Assembly (NCBI RefSeq): GCF_030915445.1
Contig: NZ_CP133264.1
Span: 2,418,001 to 2,482,000, forward strand
Length of the DNA stretch: 64,000 bases
Direction: 5' to 3'
From: Clostridium sp. OS1-26
GTDB lineage: Bacteria > Bacillota > Clostridia > Clostridiales > Clostridiaceae
Below, piece after piece: positions 46,984 to 56,598 of this stretch. The notes below the pieces were generated by a model. It had not been told where the DNA came from. It worked only from the letters and a program-made list of their open reading frames with translations, and ran no database searches. Each line of letters begins with the position of its first letter. Position 1 is the first letter of the stretch. A program made the translations under genes and the position numbers.

Positions 46984-47334
46984 ATTATATATAGTATAGT
47001 CTTTAGGATCATCATAGGTTACTAACGATTTTAATTGATCATCAACAGTTCCTTTTGCAATAAATTCTGCTCTTCTACAGTTTGCACAATAGTGCCAAGG
47101 ATACCACGTAGGTATTTCTTTCCAATTAGTGCTTCCGCATATGGGACATACTATTTCCTTTTCAAATATCGAGATTATACAAATAAGTATTGCACCTATC
47201 AGCGAAATGCCGAAGAAACCATACATGATTCTTGTCCATAATGGCAGACTAGTTGAGTATGCTGATTGAAAAAGTCTATAAGCCGCTCCTCCAAAAATCA
47301 GTAGGATTAAAGCGTTATAAAATTTAGGCTTCAT
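46981..47334 (-). CDS. Membrane protein with a C-terminal zinc-ribbon
   Basis: 117 residues from the ATG at 47334, which has GGGGGAG six bases upstream. Two transmembrane segments lie at about 8-25 and 35-60. A zinc-ribbon follows: CPICGSTNW and YCANCRRAEF. The function is unknown; it converges on the other small zinc-ribbon gene. Confidence 0.7.
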   Translation of the reverse strand: MKPKFYNALILLIFGGAAYRLFQSAYSTSLPLWTRIMYGFFGISLIGAILICIISIFEKEIVCPICGSTNWKEIPTWYPWHYCANCRRAEFIAKGTVDDQLKSLVTYDDPKDYTIYN

Positions 47335-47509
47335 AAATTGCTCCCCCAAAACATTAATTTTTAAAATTGTATAATCTCATGAATAGAAGTATTTCTTATT
47401 CTCTATTTTATTTCTTTTAACTTACAATAATGACTTATATTTATTTAAATAATAATTATTTAATGTACACATAATATTAAAACAGAAATAGAATTAAGGA
47501 GGCATTTGT

Positions 47510-47728
47510 ATGTCAGAAAGAAGTCATATAGATCCATCAAAACTTGAGAAAGTGCCAGAAAGGCAGCCTTTTGTGTATAAAGACGTTGTCAGTGATGAGT
47601 TTCCAGTGGAGAAGCATACTATAGATGGCCGAAGATTTAAAGATGAAGTTGAACAAGGAAAGTACAATTCAATAGTAGTCGCTAAGGATGATGATGAACA
47701 TAGAGTACTTTATAAAAAAATAAAATAA
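47510..47728 (+). CDS. Small conserved hypothetical protein
   Basis: 72 residues with AAGGAGG eight bases before the ATG. It is hydrophilic and charged, starting MSERSHIDPSKLEKVPERQP. No motif is recognised. The strong binding site and separate terminator support a real gene. Confidence 0.65.
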   Translation: MSERSHIDPSKLEKVPERQPFVYKDVVSDEFPVEKHTIDGRRFKDEVEQGKYNSIVVAKDDDEHRVLYKKIK

Positions 47729-47737
47729 CCTATTAAA

Positions 47738-47773
47738 TTTAGAGAGTCCCGTAGATTAGTGACTCTCTTTTGA
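47738..47773 (+). terminator. Terminator after the 72-residue gene
   Basis: AGAGAGTC pairs with GACTCTCT around a 12-base loop, followed by TTTTGA. Confidence 0.75.
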
Positions 47774-47826
47774 TATATAATAATTTAATGAAAGTCTACA
47801 TTGATATATAAAGAGAGGTATTTGAT

Positions 47827-49023
47827 ATGAATAAAAAAGATTTAGCTGATTTAAGAAAAGAATTTAAACTAAGCAGTTATATGATGCCTATTAAAGAGAT
47901 ATATAGTGTATATTTAAAAAAGGATAATGGAGAAATTATAACAAGAGAACTTAATTATTTTGAAATGATGGACATAGAGAAAAAGGAGCTTTATCTAGAC
48001 AATTTTAAAAAAGTACTAACTGGAACTATAGACACAAAAGTTTTCGAGTTAGACTTTATAATGAAAACTGCTGATGAAAACATTACTGAGGAGGCTTCAC
48101 CAGAGGAAAGTACACAAATTATTCTTTATAATGCTTTAACTTCAGGAAATAGTATTACAGAATGTGCTGACAAAATAGTAGATAAAATATCCAAACATTA
48201 TACATATGATACAGATATTGTTATAAATTTTGTTAAGGCAGAATACTATAAAGGCAATAAAAAAAGAAATGAAGAAGCAGATGAGGCAATTGATGATTAT
48301 GTACAAGCTATTGAATTTATATTATGCAGCATAAATAAGGTAGATGTGCCTAAGAAGGTTTTAAAATTTGATTACTCTGAAATGAAGTTTAAGCCTACAT
48401 CCGCATTGGATATTACTGTAAACTTAAGCTCACCATTGGATGGATTTATGTTTCCAAGCTTTAGTAGTGAGTATGTAGATGTAAATAAAGTAATTTATTA
48501 TTCTTCAAAATCTAAACAAATGAACACTACTTTTGTTGAAGAGGTTTTAGAAAGCGGTGTTAAGCCTACCGCAATAGAAGAAAAAGAAAGTTTTAATATT
48601 ATACTAAATACTGTTGTTGGAGATAAGATAAAACCTGAAACTATGCAGGAGATATATGAGCAAATCCATGAAAAAATTGAAGATAGTGAAGATATGGAGG
48701 AAGAGCCAACTGTTGATATGAAGGAGATCCAGAAGGTTTTAGAAAACAGTGGTATAGAAAATACAGAGGTTGTAAAGAGTGCCTTCGAACAGGTTTGCGG
48801 AGGAGACTACGATTTTAAAGTAAAAAATATAGTTCCTGACTTTAGCAGCAAATCAGTTAAAATTGAAAATGAAGCTACAAGTATAATTATAAATCCAAAT
48901 GAATTAAGTGGAATCAGACAGGTTAGAGACAAAAACGGGAAAAAATACTTGATGATTGAGATCACTGAAGATGTAGAGATAAATGGATTTAAACTAGAAA
49001 CAGAAGAAATGGAATTAATATAA
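47827..49023 (+). CDS. DUF4317 family protein
   Basis: 398 residues, soluble and acidic. The start MNKKDLADLRKEFKLSSYMM and the stretch ESFNIILNTVVGDKIKPETM fit DUF4317, a clostridial family with no known function. GAGAGG lies before the ATG. A terminator follows (49049-49080). The gene is monocistronic, facing the spore protease gene. Confidence 0.75.
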   Translation: MNKKDLADLRKEFKLSSYMMPIKEIYSVYLKKDNGEIITRELNYFEMMDIEKKELYLDNFKKVLTGTIDTKVFELDFIMKTADENITEEASPEESTQIILYNALTSGNSITECADKIVDKISKHYTYDTDIVINFVKAEYYKGNKKRNEEADEAIDDYVQAIEFILCSINKVDVPKKVLKFDYSEMKFKPTSALDITVNLSSPLDGFMFPSFSSEYVDVNKVIYYSSKSKQMNTTFVEEVLESGVKPTAIEEKESFNIILNTVVGDKIKPETMQEIYEQIHEKIEDSEDMEEEPTVDMKEIQKVLENSGIENTEVVKSAFEQVCGGDYDFKVKNIVPDFSSKSVKIENEATSIIINPNELSGIRQVRDKNGKKYLMIEITEDVEINGFKLETEEMELI

Positions 49024-49048
49024 GCTGTGGTAAATCATGTTATTTATT

Positions 49049-49080
49049 AAAGGAGCAGAAAATCTGCTCCTTTAATTATT
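49049..49080 (+). terminator. Terminator after the DUF4317 gene
   Basis: AAAGGAGCAG pairs with CTGCTCCTTT around AAAAT, followed by AATTATT. Confidence 0.8.
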
Positions 49081-49101
49081 ACTGCTGATACTTTACATAA
49101 T

Positions 49102-49632
49102 CTATATTACAAAGTAATAAGCTTGCATTATTGAATCTGTAATTATTTTTGCCATATTCATTACAAAGCCAAGTCTTACTTTATTCAATAAAATAAAATC
49201 ATTGATATCATTTAAGCCTGTGATTCCCATTATTGCACAACCACCAACACAGGGAAGAGATTTACCTACTCCTTCGCCTGGGCAAATAGAATAGTTTCTA
49301 GCTTCAATTTCACCTATGGTTTTTTCGCTACCTAAACATGCATCAACTGCCAAAATATTTGATTCCAAATATTTTGATTTGATTTCATTTAACTTTTTAT
49401 CTATATTTAAAGCATTTATAGGATCATCTAGTGTCCCATATACAGGTAAAGGGAAATTTTTATCTTTAAGGATAGTTCCAACTAACGGTCCCAAAGAGTC
49501 AACTATATTGCTATCAGTTCCTATACAAATTACAACAAAATTTTTATTAATATAATCCTTTAAAAAACAAGCAATTTCATAGTATGCTGATGGATTTTTG
49601 TAATTTACTCTTAACCTAATTAGATTATTCAT
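49102..49632 (-). CDS. yyaC: Spore protease YyaC family protein
   Basis: 176 residues of the DUF1256/YyaC family, related in fold to the GPR germination protease: VVICIGTDSNIVDSLGPLVG near residue 35, VYGTLDDPINALN, and LAVDACLGSEKTIGEIE. YyaC is made during sporulation in Bacillus, and its exact substrate is not firmly known. A spore-surface cluster follows on the other strand. Confidence 0.88.
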   Translation of the reverse strand: MNNLIRLRVNYKNPSAYYEIACFLKDYINKNFVVICIGTDSNIVDSLGPLVGTILKDKNFPLPVYGTLDDPINALNIDKKLNEIKSKYLESNILAVDACLGSEKTIGEIEARNYSICPGEGVGKSLPCVGGCAIMGITGLNDINDFILLNKVRLGFVMNMAKIITDSIMQAYYFVI

Positions 49633-49928
49633 TTATCCCATATCTCCCTTGTTATCTAAAAGTTTTTTGTTTGTTTCATCTCTGTAATCTTTGCTTATAA
49701 CATATGTTGCTAGTCCTTAATAGTTACCGTATAAGAAGTTACTTTTTCTTAATCTTCTCAAGTTAACTTATTTAGAAGCCTGTTTATATGAATATAATAA
49801 AAATACTTATTAGAAGGTTATATTTTTCTTGTAACGTAAAGTCATAATTCTGAATAGTATATATTAGAAACTGAGACAACTAAGATTTACAATATTTTTA
49901 TAAGATAAAAAGGAGGACCACATTATTT

Positions 49929-50756
49929 ATGAGTAATAACAATGAATTAAATCAAAACAACGAAATATTTACAAATAACAATTCTGATAGTTCAGCTTGT
50001 TGCAATGAACAACCTCAACAAGCTTGTGCTGCCGTTGCTTCTACACCTGAATCAATGTGTGAGCAACTTTCTATAACTCCTAGTGTTATTGGAGCAGGTC
50101 CTGTATTTGTTAAGATTCCTGTTGTATTAGCAGAGACAAATATAACAATTCCTACTGAAGCTACTATAACATTAGACCAAAGAGCTATGGAAATTAAACG
50201 TATTAAAAAGAATGTGTTTTTAAACCAATGCCGTCTTATTCCATTTTCTCAAGACAATAGACCTGGTACTGGTATATTATTTGTAGCAGGTTTTGTTAGA
50301 AAAAATATTGAGTATGCAACTCAAACTTGTCCGAGTGGTACAGCTGTAAATGTATGTGGAGATATAAGACACTGCACAGTTGAAGTTCCTTTTAATTGTA
50401 CTGTTAGAGTTACTTTCCTTAGACAACCTATTTTCGCTGAAAACACTACTTCAAGTGAGCTAGAATTCTTCACAGATACTCTTAGAAGCTGCGATATTTG
50501 TGCAGATCCTGTGGTTGGACGTAATCCTTGTGATCAGAATTTCTCCTTCACAGAATTCTTTAATGAAAAACCTTTCTGTGAGCTAGTAAGAGCAGATATC
50601 ACTGAAATTGATATTCATCAAAATCCAACAGCAAGTTGTCAAACACCTACAGAACAAATGTTCACAAAAATTACAGAAAAAATGGTAGTTAATTTAACTT
50701 TAAAAGTATTACAAAATCAGCAAGTAAGAATTACTTCATTAGGAAGAGACTGCTAA
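49929..50756 (+). CDS. Exosporium-type protein, CsxC-like (SPOCS-like domain)
   Basis: 275 residues. The first 50 are Asn-, Gln- and Cys-rich. From about residue 60, VFVKIPVVLAETNITI, then EIKRIKKNVFLNQCRLIPF, LFVAGFVRKNIEYATQ and VEVPFNCTVRVTF, match the pattern of proteins annotated CsxC family, related to the SPOCS/DUF3794 domain of spore morphogenetic proteins. Eleven or more cysteines suggest a cross-linked surface protein. AGGAGG precedes the ATG. A second copy of the domain ends the protein encoded at 51626. Confidence 0.75.
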   Translation: MSNNNELNQNNEIFTNNNSDSSACCNEQPQQACAAVASTPESMCEQLSITPSVIGAGPVFVKIPVVLAETNITIPTEATITLDQRAMEIKRIKKNVFLNQCRLIPFSQDNRPGTGILFVAGFVRKNIEYATQTCPSGTAVNVCGDIRHCTVEVPFNCTVRVTFLRQPIFAENTTSSELEFFTDTLRSCDICADPVVGRNPCDQNFSFTEFFNEKPFCELVRADITEIDIHQNPTASCQTPTEQMFTKITEKMVVNLTLKVLQNQQVRITSLGRDC

Positions 50757-50811
50757 AATTAGAAATTAATATAATAATGGTTATATTAGATATTCACTAA
50801 TTAATATGCTG

Positions 50812-50853
50812 AGGGCCCAAAGCTTACTTAGGAGAGGTTTTGGGCCCGTTTTT
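50812..50853 (+). terminator. Terminator after the CsxC-like gene
   Basis: GGGCCCAAA pairs with TTTTGGGCCC around a 16-base loop, followed by GTTTTT. Confidence 0.85.
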
Positions 50854-50868
50854 AGGAGGAGATAAATA

Positions 50869-51489
50869 TTGGAACATAAGAAAGCACGAACTAGAATTAT
50901 TACTGGAAAAATAGAAAATGAACATATGAATATAACTTATCCTCAGTTAAAATTAAAACGTAAAAAAGTACAACATAAAATTAACAAGGTAATTGTAGAT
51001 ATGATGCAAAGTTTTATAGAAAAAGAAACTAATAAATTTTTAGAGCAAAGAGATATATATGGAGAATATAAGATTACACTTGATAAAAGAAATTTGTTAA
51101 GTCTAGTTATTGAGTTTTACTCCTGTCTACCAGGGCAGAACATAGCTTTTAACTTATTAAAATCTCTAACTATAAACACAAGAGAAGCATATATATACAA
51201 TTTTAATGATTTATTTTATGAAGGAAGTAATTATGAATATATAATTAACAAAATAATTTTAGAAGATATAAAAGAAAATAGCATTCCTATAATTGAGGAA
51301 TTTGCAAATATAAATAAAAATAGAAGATTTTATCTTACAGAAGATTGCTTGGTAATCTACTATGAACTTAACAAAAATTCTAAGTATGCTTATATATATT
51401 CTGCTCCTCAATTTATTATACCATTTAATTCCATAAAAGATATTATTAATACTAAAGGACCTATTGTTAAGTTACTTTATGGAGAGTAG
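50869..51489 (+). CDS. DUF3298-containing protein (RsiV-like fold)
   Basis: 206 residues from TTG 50869 with GGAGGAG upstream. There is no signal peptide. The C-terminal part (YIYSAPQFIIPFNSIKDII) matches DUF3298, and residues 15-110 resemble the DUF4163 part that usually precedes it. In RsiV this pair binds lysozyme, but here no membrane anchor is present. Its place between two CsxC-like genes suggests a spore-surface role. Confidence 0.7.
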   Translation: MEHKKARTRIITGKIENEHMNITYPQLKLKRKKVQHKINKVIVDMMQSFIEKETNKFLEQRDIYGEYKITLDKRNLLSLVIEFYSCLPGQNIAFNLLKSLTINTREAYIYNFNDLFYEGSNYEYIINKIILEDIKENSIPIIEEFANINKNRRFYLTEDCLVIYYELNKNSKYAYIYSAPQFIIPFNSIKDIINTKGPIVKLLYGE

Positions 51490-51508
51490 TATCTTTCAGC
51501 TACTTTGA

Positions 51509-51550
51509 TTTATCCGATGACTTACCCGCTCTAATAATCCCGTCGCACTC
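51509..51550 (-). repeat. Dispersed palindromic element, family A, partial copy 4
   Basis: Read on the minus strand: GATTATTAGAGCGGG, then TAAGTCATCGGATAA. This matches the right half of the element at 13560-13635. The left half is replaced by unrelated sequence (GAATCGCTTTCACAGAG). Confidence 0.55.
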
Positions 51551-51625
51551 TGTGAAAGCGATTCACACAAAATCCACCCGAAGCGAAGAATTCTGTTTAT
51601 AGCAATTTTGAAAGGAGAGTAAATT

Positions 51626-53624
51626 ATGAGTAGGAGACATCATTCAGGAGAGCATTATAAGGATTCTCATAAAAGAGAATCCGATGAAAAGAATCTCAAA
51701 AGAAAGCATGATAAAAGAGAAGATAAAGAAGATGATTATAAAAAAGATGATTATAAAAAAAATGATTATAAACATGACAGTAAAAGAAAGCATGGCGAAA
51801 AGCATCACAAAAGAAAGGATGATGAAGATCAGTATAAAACTGAACACGATAAAAAACATCATAAAAAACATCATAAAAGATATAACAAAAGAGATGATTC
51901 AGAAAAACACCATGTTAAAGAACTAGTATCAGAAGAATATAGAGAAACTGTAGAATATAATGACCTAAATGAAAATTTCGATTCTTTTAAAACTGATAGC
52001 ATAGAAAATAATAACCATGATTTCTTTGAAGCTAATAGTGAAGAAAACAATAGTTATGATATATTAGAAGATAATATAGAAGATGATGACTATAATTCTT
52101 CTGAAAGTAATAATGAAGAAGTCAATAGTTATAATATATCAGAGAATGATATAGAAGATGATGACTATAATTCTTCTGAGGCTAATAGTGAAGAAAACAA
52201 TAGTTATGATATATCAGAGAATGATATAGAAGATGACGACTATAATTCTTCTGAAAGTAATAGTGAAGAAAACAATAGTTATGATATATCAAAGAACGAT
52301 ATAGAAGATGATAGCTATAATTCTTCTGAAGCTAATAGTGAAGAAAACAATAACGATGAAACCTTAGAAAGTAATAACCATGATTCCTTTAGAAATAACG
52401 ACTCAGAAAATAATTATAATGGTTCTAAAGATCAATCACCAGAATATAAACCTTATATGTCTACAAATATAGATTCACTAATAGAAAGTTATAAAAAAGT
52501 TTTATTAAAAGACTTAGAAATACCTGCAGACAAGAAATCTTTAACAGAAAACTATATTATACCTAATGAAGAGTTTATAAAAAAAAACTATAAAAACGAT
52601 ACAAATGGAGAATTCTTAGAAGAAGACTATAATACCTCTGCAAATGAAAAAGCTTTAATAGAAGACTGTAAAAAATCCTTACCAGAAGTTAAAACTATAC
52701 CATTAGTTCAACAAAATCAAGAGGATAATTATAGTAAGAATATATATAAGACAAATATAAGAAAAAAACATAGTAAAGATAAAAAAGGTAAAGATAAAAA
52801 AGAAAAACCTACAAAAGAAATTCATCATAAACTTGTGAAGGAAATGGATAAAAAAAATAAATATAATGAAGCTAATAATAAAATTCATGTAGATAAGATT
52901 ACTAGTGAGGATTGTAAAGTAACTGTTATCTCAGAAATACTACCTCTTTGTGAGAATGTTTCTCATACTTCTGATGTTACTAAAGAATCTGTAACAGTAA
53001 AAATTCCAGTGGTGTTAACAGAATGTAAGGTAGCTATTACTATTGAATCTTTTCTAAAATTAGAGGATACTATTTCAGGAAATTAAACGTATTAGGAAAA
53101 ATGTATATTTAAACCAGTGCAAACTTATTCCTAGTTCTGAAGATGGTAAGCCTAATACTGGGATACTATTCATAGATGGTTTTATTAGAAAGAACATTGA
53201 ATATATCACTGAAGAATGTACTCGTAAAGGAGTATCAAATAGAAAAGTAAAACATTCTACAGTTAAGGTACCTTTTAAATGTACTACCAGAGTTAAATTC
53301 AAAACTCAACCTAAGTTTACACCAACTACTCCTCAAGATGAAGTAGAACTATTAGAAACTAATATTAGAGTTTGTGGCCCTTGCGAAGAAAGTGTAATTG
53401 GACGAGATGTTTGCGAGCAAAGCTTTAAGTTCACAGAATTTTTTAATGAAAAAGTATTCTGTGAATTAATTAGTGCTGAAATTGTTGAGGTGGACATTCT
53501 TGAAAATTCAACAAATAAAGACTACAAATCATCTGCAGAACAAACCTTTCATAACATTACTGAAAAAGCAGTACTATTTCTAACAATAAAATTATTACAA
53601 AATCAACATGTAGAAATTCCTTAA
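51626..53624 (+). pseudogene. Charged-repeat spore-surface protein with C-terminal CsxC-like domain, frameshifted
   Basis: Residues 1-100 are dominated by His, Lys and Asp (KHHKRYNKRDD and similar). Residues about 134-245 hold near-identical 25-residue acidic repeats (YNSSEANSEENN, SYDISENDIEDDD). A Lys-rich stretch follows, and then a CsxC-like domain beginning VKIPVVLTECKVAI. The frame stops at 53086, but the domain goes on in another frame (EIKRIRKNVYLNQCKLIP, FIRKNIEYI) to 53624. Removing one G at 53078-53079 restores about 665 residues. The gene at 49929 supplies the template for the intact domain. Confidence 0.75.
52027..52351 (+). repeat. Tandem 75-base coding repeats
   Basis: About four units of 75 bases encode the acidic repeat with a period of 25 residues. 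Units differ by few bases (for example GAAAGTAAT and GAGGCTAAT), a sign of recent expansion or homogenisation. Copy number may vary between strains. Confidence 0.85.
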
Positions 53625-53643
53625 ACAGCATAGCTTCTAAATT

Positions 53644-53712
53644 TAATTTAAGTGAAACTTAATTCAGATGGATGTTAAATTCCATTTAGGCATTTAACAT
53701 CCATCTGAATAT
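53644..53712. terminator. Hairpin after the charged-repeat gene (family C palindrome, copy 3)
   Basis: TTCAGATGGATGTTAAA pairs with TTTAACATCCATCTGAA around a loop of about 13 bases, preceded by AAGTGAAACTTAA. It lies between convergent genes and probably ends both transcripts; it also belongs to a repeated family (13510-13554, 24716-24760). Confidence 0.65.
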
Positions 53713-53734
53713 TAATTTATAATATAATTTAAAG

Positions 53735-54472
53735 TTAACACATATCTAACATTATATCTATTCTCTTCTTTAAAACCTTATACACATCTTCACATTTTTC
53801 ATTTATATGATAAATTAGATGAGTAGTATCTCTAAGTTGTGAAGTTTTAGAATGAACTACTGGGGAAGTAGCTAAAAAGTTAACAGATGTAGCTAAAGTA
53901 GCAGAAGATGCACTAAGTTCATATAGAGTAGTAAGTAAAGGAACTACACAATTTTCATAATAAATTCGTTGTGATGGATCTATATTCAATCTTGCTAATT
54001 GCTCTCTAATATTGTTGATATTTTGAAGCAATGTAGAAGTTTGACTAATATTTTGAAAAATATTTTCACAGGGATTAGCTGTAGGGGGTACACTTGTAGT
54101 AGGAGGTGCACTTGTAGTAGAAGGTGTACCAGCTTCGCTAGGAGCAGTAGTGGTTTCAGTGACATTAATGCTGCTAGTACTTAAAGGTTTAATATAAGTT
54201 ACTCTGTTTTGTGACAAGTTAAATTGAATATTTTGTGCTGTTTCGATTCCAGTTTGAATAATATGATTCAGGTTCTCGTTAGGGTCATTAGTGATAATAC
54301 GGCTATTACTGGAAGTACAGTTGTTAATAGAATCATTATTTTGTGATGTATTAGTAGTATTATTAGTGGTATTATTGGCATTATTAGTAGTATTATTTAT
54401 AGTGTTATTGTTAGTAGTATTTTTATTAGAAGCTTGTGATGAATTAGTTTGTTTATCAATATTATTCCCCAT
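53735..54472 (-). CDS. Asn/Thr-rich low-complexity protein, probably spore-surface
   Basis: 245 residues with no signal peptide. Residues 10-60 are almost all Asn, Thr and Ser (NNTTNNTTNTSQNN). Residues 110-135 form a Thr/Pro/Ala linker (TSAPPTTSVPPTA). The last 110 residues are predicted helical (NINNIREQLARLNIDPSQR, ending KKRIDIMLDMC). I do not recognise the family. Convergent position next to two CsxC-like genes suggests the same structure. Confidence 0.65.
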   Translation of the reverse strand: MGNNIDKQTNSSQASNKNTTNNNTINNTTNNANNTTNNTTNTSQNNDSINNCTSSNSRIITNDPNENLNHIIQTGIETAQNIQFNLSQNRVTYIKPLSTSSINVTETTTAPSEAGTPSTTSAPPTTSVPPTANPCENIFQNISQTSTLLQNINNIREQLARLNIDPSQRIYYENCVVPLLTTLYELSASSATLATSVNFLATSPVVHSKTSQLRDTTHLIYHINEKCEDVYKVLKKRIDIMLDMC

Positions 54473-54676
54473 AATTTATCACCCTAATTATATTTTATGT
54501 ATTTAACTTTTAAAATTTTGCTATTGAAATAAACAGGCATGGTGATTGAAAAATATGTATCATAAAAATTACGACACATAATTCTAGATATAATAATATA
54601 TATTGCTGTAAAAATATATTATTACAGTCAGTATGTAAGTATATAAACTATCTGATTAATTTATGAATTAGATTAA

Positions 54677-54715
54677 TAAAAAAGGTTGTTGATAAGTGTA
54701 TTATCAACAACTGTT
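54677..54715 (-). terminator. Terminator after the DAACS symporter gene
   Basis: On the minus strand GTTGTTGATAA pairs with TTATCAACAAC around a five-base loop, followed by CTTTTTT. Confidence 0.85.
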
Positions 54716-54757
54716 TACTGCATTTTAAAAATATATGATATCTCTTATAAGAAAACA

Positions 54758-56077
54758 TTAAGCACTTAGTTCCAACTCATCAACTTCATTGTTATTAAAA
54801 CTCTCTCTATCAAACTCATTTTCAGAGTTAGCTACTAAAAGTGACACTACAGATGCCCCAGTTACATTAGTTGCTGTTCTTGCCATATCTAATATAGTAT
54901 CAATTCCAAGAACCATAGCAATTCCTTCGATTGGCAAACCTAAAGCTGCAAGAACAACAGTCGCCATGATAGAAGCAGTTCCAGGTACACCAGCAGTACC
55001 TACAGAAGCTATTGTAGTTACCACTATCAGAAGAATATAGCTTGATAATGACATAGGAACATTAAACACTCTAGCTACAAAAATTGCAACGATAGCAGGG
55101 TATAGGCCTCCACATCCGTTCATACCCATTGTAGCACCCATTGGAGCAACGAAGCTTGCAACGTTATCTGAGATTTTTACATTGTTAGTTAATGATTTTA
55201 ATGTTACAGGTAAGGTTCCGTAACTACTTCTAGTTGTAAATGCAACAACCTGTGCAGGGTAAATCTTTTTAAAGAAGCGTATAGGATTAACTTTAGCAAC
55301 AAAGGCTAGTAAACTTCCATGTACTAATACTACCTGTAGTATGCATGCAACATAAACTGCTACAATTACCTTAGTAAGAGGAAGCAAAGTAGATAGTCCA
55401 TATTGTGATGATACTGAGGTCATTAATCCAAACACTCCGTATGGCGTAATCTTTAATACTATTTTTGTTATTCTAAACATTATTATAGAAAATGATTTAA
55501 AGAAATCTTTTACCGGCTTTACTAACTCAGGATTCTTTGAATTTTCTATAGTAATAGCAACACCAACAAATATAGCAAAAATAATAACTGGAATTATTTT
55601 ACCATTAGACATTTCAGATACAGTATTAGATGGGACCATATCTAACAATACCTTTGTAAATGTAGGAATTTCTCTAGCTTTAAAGTTGGCACTTTTGGTA
55701 AATTGCATGCCAGCTCCTAAATCTAACAATAAAGATACAACTACTCCGATAACACAAGCAATAGCTGTGGTAAGTAAAAGCCAACCGATAGTTTTAGTAC
55801 CTACCTTTTTTAGTTTATCAGGGCTTTCTAAGGAAGCAATACTTGATATAACAGTAGCAGTTACAAGTGGTATAACGAGCATTTTAATAAGACTTACATA
55901 TATTTGTCCCAAAGGCTCAATAAACTGAACATTTTTCTTAAGAACTACTCCAGCAGCAACACCTATTAACATGGCAATTAATACTCTATTTCCAAAGCTT
56001 ACTTTTTTCTTTTTTAAAAAATATAAAAATGCTAATGCTATGATTGCAATTAATATACTCATATAATTTGAATTCAT
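54758..56077 (-). CDS. DAACS family sodium/proton:amino acid symporter (TcyP/GltP-like)
   Basis: 439 residues with eight transmembrane segments and two re-entrant loops. Landmarks are IKMLVIPLVTATVISSIAS, the serine-rich loop TTRSSYGTLPVTL (HP1), NGCGGLYPAIVAIFVA, and the HP2 region STAGVPGTASIMATVVL. The whole resembles L-cystine and dicarboxylate transporters of the family more than SstT. A T-box leader upstream shows that it answers to the charging of one tRNA, so its substrate is very likely an amino acid. Confidence 0.9.
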   Translation of the reverse strand: MNSNYMSILIAIIALAFLYFLKKKKVSFGNRVLIAMLIGVAAGVVLKKNVQFIEPLGQIYVSLIKMLVIPLVTATVISSIASLESPDKLKKVGTKTIGWLLLTTAIACVIGVVVSLLLDLGAGMQFTKSANFKAREIPTFTKVLLDMVPSNTVSEMSNGKIIPVIIFAIFVGVAITIENSKNPELVKPVKDFFKSFSIIMFRITKIVLKITPYGVFGLMTSVSSQYGLSTLLPLTKVIVAVYVACILQVVLVHGSLLAFVAKVNPIRFFKKIYPAQVVAFTTRSSYGTLPVTLKSLTNNVKISDNVASFVAPMGATMGMNGCGGLYPAIVAIFVARVFNVPMSLSSYILLIVVTTIASVGTAGVPGTASIMATVVLAALGLPIEGIAMVLGIDTILDMARTATNVTGASVVSLLVANSENEFDRESFNNNEVDELELSA

Positions 56078-56163
56078 AGTTATCCTCCTAAAATTTTATT
56101 TATAATATATTTTGTATAAGCATATAATACATATCACTTGCGCGCATAAGTGTATGCAAATAA

Positions 56164-56422
56164 AAAAACCTTCTGCCTCTGTTAATAACAGAGGCAGAAG
56201 GTTACTTCCGCGGTTCCACTCTGATTAGACATTACTGTCCATCTCTAATCTGGTACAATCAATACCATATCTCTATAACGGGAGAACCCGTAAAAACCTA
56301 CTATAGTTCGGTTCTATGCTCACAGGGGCACTTCAACTATAATCTTCATAAAGCTTTCTCAACCTAGAAGCTTCTCTCTGTAAGTTTCATACAGTTTACT
56401 TTTCCTGATCAAAGCATTTAAA
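56164..56422 (-). promoter_or_regulatory. T-box leader of the DAACS symporter gene
   Basis: On the minus strand: stem I begins near GATCAGGAAAAGTAAACTG, the T-box core reads AGAGTGGAACCGCGG (56208-56222), and the terminator ACCTTCTGCCTCTGTTA / TAACAGAGGCAGAAGGT is followed by seven Ts. The specifier region reads GAACTATAGTAGG; possible codons are TAT (Tyr), ATA (Ile) or CTA (Leu) depending on register, which I cannot fix by eye. Confidence 0.9.
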
Positions 56423-56598
56423 TATAGAATTCATATTGAATTACTAAGAATTTATATTTATGATTATAAATCCTTATTTTACAAAAAGCAAGTGTTTTAA
56501 TAAAATAATATAAAATTAAATTATTCCAATTTGCATTGTGAAATAATAACTGTATAATAATATGTTAGATATATAGTGTTAAATAAAGGAGTAAAGCT

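Noticed and set aside
51644-51874. Minus-strand and second-frame ORFs over the charged arm of the spore-surface protein.
   Set aside because: They are shadows of the lysine- and isoleucine-type codon bias in that repeat region.
52027-52351. Regular 75-base repeats that could look like a CRISPR array.
   Set aside because: There are no spacers; the repeats are in frame and encode a 25-residue period.
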